A model generated the notes under the pieces. It saw only the letters and a program-made list of their open reading frames with translations, was not told the DNA's origin and searched no databases. This document shows positions 33,905 through 37,393 of a DNA stretch of 37,393 nt, piece by piece. Source of the DNA: an uncultured bacterium (GTDB taxonomy: Bacteria; Patescibacteriota; Minisyncoccia; Phycocordibacterales; CAIZLB01); NCBI GenBank assembly GCA_937873535.1, contig CALMYA010000004.1:1-37393 (forward strand), read 5' to 3'. A program made the translations under genes and the position numbers. How positions within the stretch are numbered: position 1 is the first letter of the stretch; each line of letters begins with the position of its first letter.

Positions 33905-33930
33905 AAAAAACCGCCCGAAGGCGGTTTTTT
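33905..33930 (-). terminator. Terminator between pilA and pilD
   Basis: Hairpin CCGCC-CGAA-GGCGG with A-run and T-run on the two sides, so it works in either direction. It lies 34 bases past the pilA stop and allows separate control of pilA. Confidence 0.9.
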
Positions 33931-33963
33931 GAATCAGGAAAACCTGAAAGATAACCTACTAAA

Positions 33964-34410
33964 CTATACGCAGAGTGCAGATGCACTAACAGTTGTAGTT
34001 GTTGTTGTAGCTTCTGATTTACCTGTACTGTCTACGCAATAGTTCATACCGTTAAGAGTCGCGCTAACGCCCCAAGCAGTTGTTGAAGCAACACATGTAG
34101 GTGTTACGCTTTTTGCCGCCAAACCTGCAAGCAAGTTAGAGAGGCTGTTTGCTCCTACGAATACCGAGTTTGCGCCAGAACATGATGTTACAGTCGTTGT
34201 GTTACCGCTTGTGAGGTAAGAGTTACTACCAGTTGTACTGTAGTAAAGTTCTGCCTGAGCTCGCATGTTAGCAAGTTCTGACTGAACAGCCGCAGCTGTA
34301 CCTCGTGATCGTGCTGTTGTAAGTGAAGCCAATACTACTGATGAGAGGATACCGATGATGGCGATAACCACCAAGAGCTCGATAAGAGTGAAACCTTTAG
34401 AATTCTTCAT
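33964..34410 (-). CDS. pilA: Major type IV pilin
   Basis: 148 residues. The cleavage site is KG|FTLIELLVVIAIIGIL with glutamate 5, followed by a short Ser/Thr-rich globular domain with four cysteines able to form two disulfides. A single-gene unit: its own TATAAT promoter upstream and a strong terminator downstream, as expected for the abundant subunit. Its leader is about 70 bases, unlike the leaderless genes nearby. Confidence 0.9.
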   Translation of the reverse strand: MKNSKGFTLIELLVVIAIIGILSSVVLASLTTARSRGTAAAVQSELANMRAQAELYYSTTGSNSYLTSGNTTTVTSCSGANSVFVGANSLSNLLAGLAAKSVTPTCVASTTAWGVSATLNGMNYCVDSTGKSEATTTTTTVSASALCV

Positions 34411-34486
34411 AATAAATATCTATTTCTGTTATTTTTAATTTTAGCCTAATAATTTCCGTTCTTCGACAGATCGAAAATGTACCTAC

Positions 34487-34492
34487 ATTATA
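34487..34492 (-). promoter_or_regulatory. -10 box of pilA
   Basis: Perfect TATAAT, 76 bases before the ATG. A small hairpin TTCGA/TCGAA follows in the predicted 5' leader (about 34462-34475). Confidence 0.6.
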
Positions 34493-34533
34493 ACAGCTGC
34501 GCGGGGTGCTTGTTTAGGTCTATGTGGATAACA

Positions 34534-34610
34534 TCCTCAAACAAAATACCTCATTTCCCGCGTATGCGTATCTGCGATATACGGTGGAAATGAGGTATTT
34601 TGTTTTCGGA
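34534..34610 (-). repeat. Long hairpin with conserved tip, copy 2
   Basis: Arms 34539-34558 and 34586-34605 pair over 20 bases. After an internal loop (CG/GT) a four-bp CGTA/TACG continues, then the same tip as copy 1: TGCG bulge (34565-34568) and TATC-TGC-GATA (34569-34579). An outer TCC/GGA adds three pairs. It begins 5 bases after the pilC stop. The stem also shares CAAAATAC/GTATTTTG with copy 1. Confidence 0.85.
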
Positions 34611-34615
34611 ACCTT

Positions 34616-35824
34616 TTAAATACTGGAGGAGATATTGTAGATAGGAATGAGGACAGACGCAAGAAGGAAGCCTACACCTAAGCCGAGGAGTACTATCATC
34701 ACCGGCTCAATAAGACCTACAAGGGTGTCTACGGCATTTACCACTTCACGCTGGTAGAACCTAGCCAAAGTCTTCAAAATATTACCGAGCTCGCCTGTTT
34801 CTTCACCAACTTTTATCATTTGCACCAAAATACCAGGGATTTCAGGGTATCGGCCAATGGCGTCAGAAAGTGGCGCTCCTCCTTTAACGGCATCTAAGCT
34901 TTGCTTAACTATATCTTCATAAATAACATTGTCTACAACATTTGAGGTAAGTTCGAGTGCTTTAATCATCGGGATACCGCTTCCGAGCATAGTGTTAAGG
35001 TTATCGGATATTCGCGAAAGGTAGAGTTTGCGGTAGAGGTCGCCTACATATGGCGTGTCGATGCGAAGCCGCGCGAAGAAAACCTTGCCAGCTGGGGTCA
35101 TACCGAAACGTATGATGAGAAATATACCGACAATAACAGCAATAAGGAAAAACCAGCCGAAATCTACAAGAAAATTACTGAGATTAATTACAATTTGTGT
35201 ATAAATAGGAATTTTCTGCCCAGAGTCGGTAATGATTGTACTAATTTTAGGAATAACCACCGTAAGCATAAGTGCCATCACCACAATAAATGTAAAGACG
35301 ACGAAGGCCGGGTAAATAAGGGCGTTCTTAACCTTCGAGGTTACTTCATAATTTCTGTCGAGATAGTCGGCAAGGTATTCGAAAGTCTCATCGAGCTTAC
35401 CAGACTCTTCGCCAGCCTTAACCATGTTCACATAAAAGCCTGAAAACACCTTTCCGTGCTTAGACATAGCTCCCGATATTGTCATTCCTCCTTGAATATC
35501 TTCTGACACTTCAAACAATACCTTGCGGAGTGGCCGGCTTTCAGTTTCGGAAGCAAGAAGCTTAAATACGCGAAGAGCCGAAACTTGCGCGCCGAACAAT
35601 GTGGCAATTTGCCTTGAAAGAATTACTACTTCTTTATTGCTTATGCGGTCGAAGAATGTAATTTCTTTGGCAAAAATACCGCCCTGTTCATCGGCCGGCT
35701 TTATTGTAGTAATTACAAAACCGCGTCGCTGAAGCGAGTTAATGGCGATGTCTATGTTTATCGCATCAATAGAGCCTTCTGTTTCCGCCCCTGATTCATT
35801 TAGTGCTTTGTATTTGAATAACAT
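34616..35824 (-). CDS. pilC: Type IV pilus inner-membrane platform protein
   Basis: 402 residues, GspF family. Two tandem T2SSF domains: the first with LSRQIATLFGAQVSALRVF and GEESGKLDETFEYLADYL, the second with LNTMLGSGIPMIKALELTS and GEETGELGNILKTLARFY. TM segments lie at about 170-195, 220-245 and 375-400. It anchors the pilus motor. Confidence 0.94.
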   Translation of the reverse strand: MLFKYKALNESGAETEGSIDAINIDIAINSLQRRGFVITTIKPADEQGGIFAKEITFFDRISNKEVVILSRQIATLFGAQVSALRVFKLLASETESRPLRKVLFEVSEDIQGGMTISGAMSKHGKVFSGFYVNMVKAGEESGKLDETFEYLADYLDRNYEVTSKVKNALIYPAFVVFTFIVVMALMLTVVIPKISTIITDSGQKIPIYTQIVINLSNFLVDFGWFFLIAVIVGIFLIIRFGMTPAGKVFFARLRIDTPYVGDLYRKLYLSRISDNLNTMLGSGIPMIKALELTSNVVDNVIYEDIVKQSLDAVKGGAPLSDAIGRYPEIPGILVQMIKVGEETGELGNILKTLARFYQREVVNAVDTLVGLIEPVMIVLLGLGVGFLLASVLIPIYNISSSI

Positions 35825-35843
35825 TGTTTTTTATCTCTTTAAT

Positions 35844-36905
35844 TTACAGCAATTTCTCGAGAACTTTCGGGTTAAGCGAATGCTGATACGCATTCTCGAT
35901 ACTGATTTCGCCCCGACGAACTAGGTCGGCAAGGCTTCTGTCCATATCTATCATACCTTCTTGAGCACCCGTTTCAATTACAGTATTAATTTCATGCGTG
36001 CGCTTTTCGCGAATTAAGTTCGAAACCGCATTGTTCGCTACTAGAAGTTCATAAGCTGGAATCATACCACCAGAAATGCGAGGGATAAGCCTCTGAGAAA
36101 ATATTCCTGAAAGTGATGCAGAAAGTTGAATGCGAATTTGGTCTTGCTGCGAAGGCGGAAAGGTATCGATGATTCGGTCGATAGTTTGCGCAGCATTGTT
36201 TGTGTGCAGTGTCGAAAAAACCATGTGCCCAGTTTCAGCTGCAGTTACAGCCGCAGACATTGTTTCGTGCCCGCGCATTTCTCCGAGAAGAATAACGTTC
36301 ACGTCTTGGCGAAGCACCGATGTAAGAGCCTGCTCAAATGAGTCGGTATCGGTTCCAAGTTCTCGTTGGTCGATAATAGACTTTTTCTGGTCGTACACAT
36401 ATTCAACAGGGTCTTCAATAGTAATAATATGCTCGGCCCTTTCTTGGTTAATAAGCTCTATCATACTGGCAAGAGTTGTTGTTTTACCCTGCCCTACCGG
36501 CCCTACCACCAAAAAGAAACCCTGCTTCCTTCTTGCAAATGTTTCAAGCATCGGGGGCAAGTTGAGTTCTGATATTGTTTTTATTTGTTTAGGAATAAGA
36601 CGGAGCGCAATACTATAAAAACCTTGCTGCATAAAAGCATTGCCGCGGAAACGCGCATCTTTGCTGAAGGTGTAGCCGAAGTCGCACTCGCGCGTTTCAA
36701 TAAACTTTTTCTCTTTTTCGTCGCCTATCATAACCAAAAGCATTCCCATTATATCTTCGTGCGTAAGCAAAGGTTTCTTTACCAAAGGAAACAAAGAGCC
36801 GCTGATGCGGATTGTTGGGCACCGGCCTTCAGAGAGGTGCAAGTCGGAAGCGCCTTCCTTGACCACCGTAGCTAAAAGTTCATCGAGTTCATCTTTGTAA
36901 TTCAT
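35844..36905 (-). CDS. pilT: Type IV pilus retraction ATPase
   Basis: 353 residues. PAS-like N-terminus (GASDLHLSEG), Walker A GPVGQGKTTTL (a Val-Gln variant of GPTGSGKS), Asp box TIEDPVEYV, Walker B ILLGEMRG and His box STLHTNNAAQTIDRIID. The AIRNLIRE-type element is changed to NAVSNLIREKRTHEI. It drives pilus retraction. It lies 19 bases upstream of pilC. No pilB is in the window. Confidence 0.93.
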   Translation of the reverse strand: MNYKDELDELLATVVKEGASDLHLSEGRCPTIRISGSLFPLVKKPLLTHEDIMGMLLVMIGDEKEKKFIETRECDFGYTFSKDARFRGNAFMQQGFYSIALRLIPKQIKTISELNLPPMLETFARRKQGFFLVVGPVGQGKTTTLASMIELINQERAEHIITIEDPVEYVYDQKKSIIDQRELGTDTDSFEQALTSVLRQDVNVILLGEMRGHETMSAAVTAAETGHMVFSTLHTNNAAQTIDRIIDTFPPSQQDQIRIQLSASLSGIFSQRLIPRISGGMIPAYELLVANNAVSNLIREKRTHEINTVIETGAQEGMIDMDRSLADLVRRGEISIENAYQHSLNPKVLEKLL

Positions 36906-36930
36906 TGTGTAAATATAATATTAAATTCTC

Positions 36931-37326
36931 TTACTTTTTATGCGTCTGGAGCAAACGAAGCACTTCAGCCACAACCTCGGCCGGAATTGTAGTGGCCTTC
37001 ACTATGTAGCCGTCGATGCCGAATTTTTTAGCTTTCTCTATATCGACAGACTGGCCTTGGTTACTGAGCACCAATATTGACGCGTCTTTAGCCAAGTTTT
37101 CTTGACGCATTTTTTCAAGAAATTCTAGGCCATCCATTACGGGCATGACAATGTCTAGAACGATAGAGTCGGGAATAAAACCTTCTTGCAATTTTTTAAT
37201 TGCATCGGCGCCATCAACAGCCGTAACAACTTCAAATTTTTCTTTCTGAAACTTAATTGAATACATGTTCAGAAGGAACTTGTCGTCATCTACTATAAGT
37301 ATTTTGTATGGAGTATCTCCGTTCAT
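36931..37326 (-). CDS. Response-regulator receiver protein
   Basis: 131 residues, a single receiver domain with no output domain. The acidic pocket is VDDD, the phospho-accepting aspartate is in LDIVMPVMDG, the switch residue is in VLSNQG, and the conserved lysine is in IVKA. Placed first in the pilT-pilC run, it may control pilus motility in a CheY/PilG-like way. TATAAT lies 9 bases before the ATG. Confidence 0.88.
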   Translation of the reverse strand: MNGDTPYKILIVDDDKFLLNMYSIKFQKEKFEVVTAVDGADAIKKLQEGFIPDSIVLDIVMPVMDGLEFLEKMRQENLAKDASILVLSNQGQSVDIEKAKKFGIDGYIVKATTIPAEVVAEVLRLLQTHKK

Positions 37327-37335
37327 ATATCTAGC

Positions 37336-37341
37336 ATTATA
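37336..37341 (-). promoter_or_regulatory. -10 box of the receiver gene
   Basis: Perfect TATAAT on the minus strand, 9 bases before the ATG at 37326. The remaining bases to the window edge hold no gene and end in a run of seven C. Confidence 0.5.
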
Positions 37342-37393
37342 TCAGGGCGAGGCAGTTTATACCTAAGCTTTTTTGCACAGTTTGCGCCCCCCC

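Noticed and set aside
34523..34531. Replication origin near pilA, based on a perfect DnaA box
   Set aside because: A single box without an AT-rich unwinding region, dnaA or dnaN is not enough.
1..37393. CRISPR arrays, insertion sequences and prophage genes
   Set aside because: I saw no direct-repeat/spacer arrays, transposases or phage structural genes. The only tandem repeats are protein repeats in the surface gene.
37387..37393. Poly-C at the window end
   Set aside because: Seven C at the very edge is more likely a sequence-end effect or chance than a feature.

Overview
The window looks like part of a Patescibacteria (Candidate Phyla Radiation) genome, most likely a Parcubacteria-type lineage. 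The clues are a minimal housekeeping set with almost no biosynthesis, a compact type IV pilus locus with several small pilins, a short-domain-1 RF2, tRNAs without encoded CCA, an intron-bearing tRNA, LAGLIDADG genes beside tRNAs, and one giant cell-surface protein. The identification rests on gene content and protein style; no database was searched. All genes but one (a pseudouridine synthase at 12010) are on the minus strand, so the window is transcribed mostly from right to left. The genetic code looks standard: TAA, TAG and TGA all end genes here, and RF2 is present.

Layout from left to right. 1-4552: a very large secreted repeat protein (Ig-like, SwmB-like and calcium-loop-like modules, plus two YVTN-type propeller blocks). 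Its frame is broken by one in-frame TAG at 3512-3514 and then stays open to the window edge. 4560-9159: pyrG, ftsX, ftsE and prfB, with a 34-bp perfect hairpin between prfB and ftsE. 9188-11397: a small coiled-coil gene, two tRNA-Thr genes (the GGU one split by a 223-nt group I intron), a LAGLIDADG-like gene just upstream of the split tRNA, and a TMEM175-like channel. 11398-12009: a 612-base stretch without a clear gene, holding a good minus-strand promoter, a terminator and a doubtful 68-codon ORF. 12010-23594: a series of unrelated genes (RluF-like enzyme, methyltransferase, GerMN lipoprotein-like protein, NRAMP-related transporter, histidine phosphatase, lone homoserine dehydrogenase, membrane proteins, PAP2 phosphatase, PIF1-like helicase, DUF1761). 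23637-24760: a tRNA cluster with a second LAGLIDADG gene that overlaps tRNA-Asp, and a structurally aberrant CAU tRNA. 24822-30252: CYTH protein, membrane protein, gatA, gatC, ligA. 30270-37326: type IV pilus locus (four minor pilins, pilD, pilA, pilC, pilT, receiver protein), with a second long hairpin between pilC and pilA.

Three observations cut across genes. First, two long intergenic hairpins, 26 kb apart and each just after a stop codon, have different stems but the same tip: a four-base bulge plus a TATC/GATA stem with a triloop. Second, about twenty genes have a -10 promoter box exactly 6-7 bases before the start codon and no Shine-Dalgarno sequence, which predicts widespread leaderless mRNAs. 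Third, both LAGLIDADG genes sit directly upstream of tRNA genes in the same orientation, one of which carries a self-splicing intron. Functionally, the pilus genes and the giant surface protein fit an episymbiotic, surface-attached lifestyle, and the rest is core division, translation and repair machinery.
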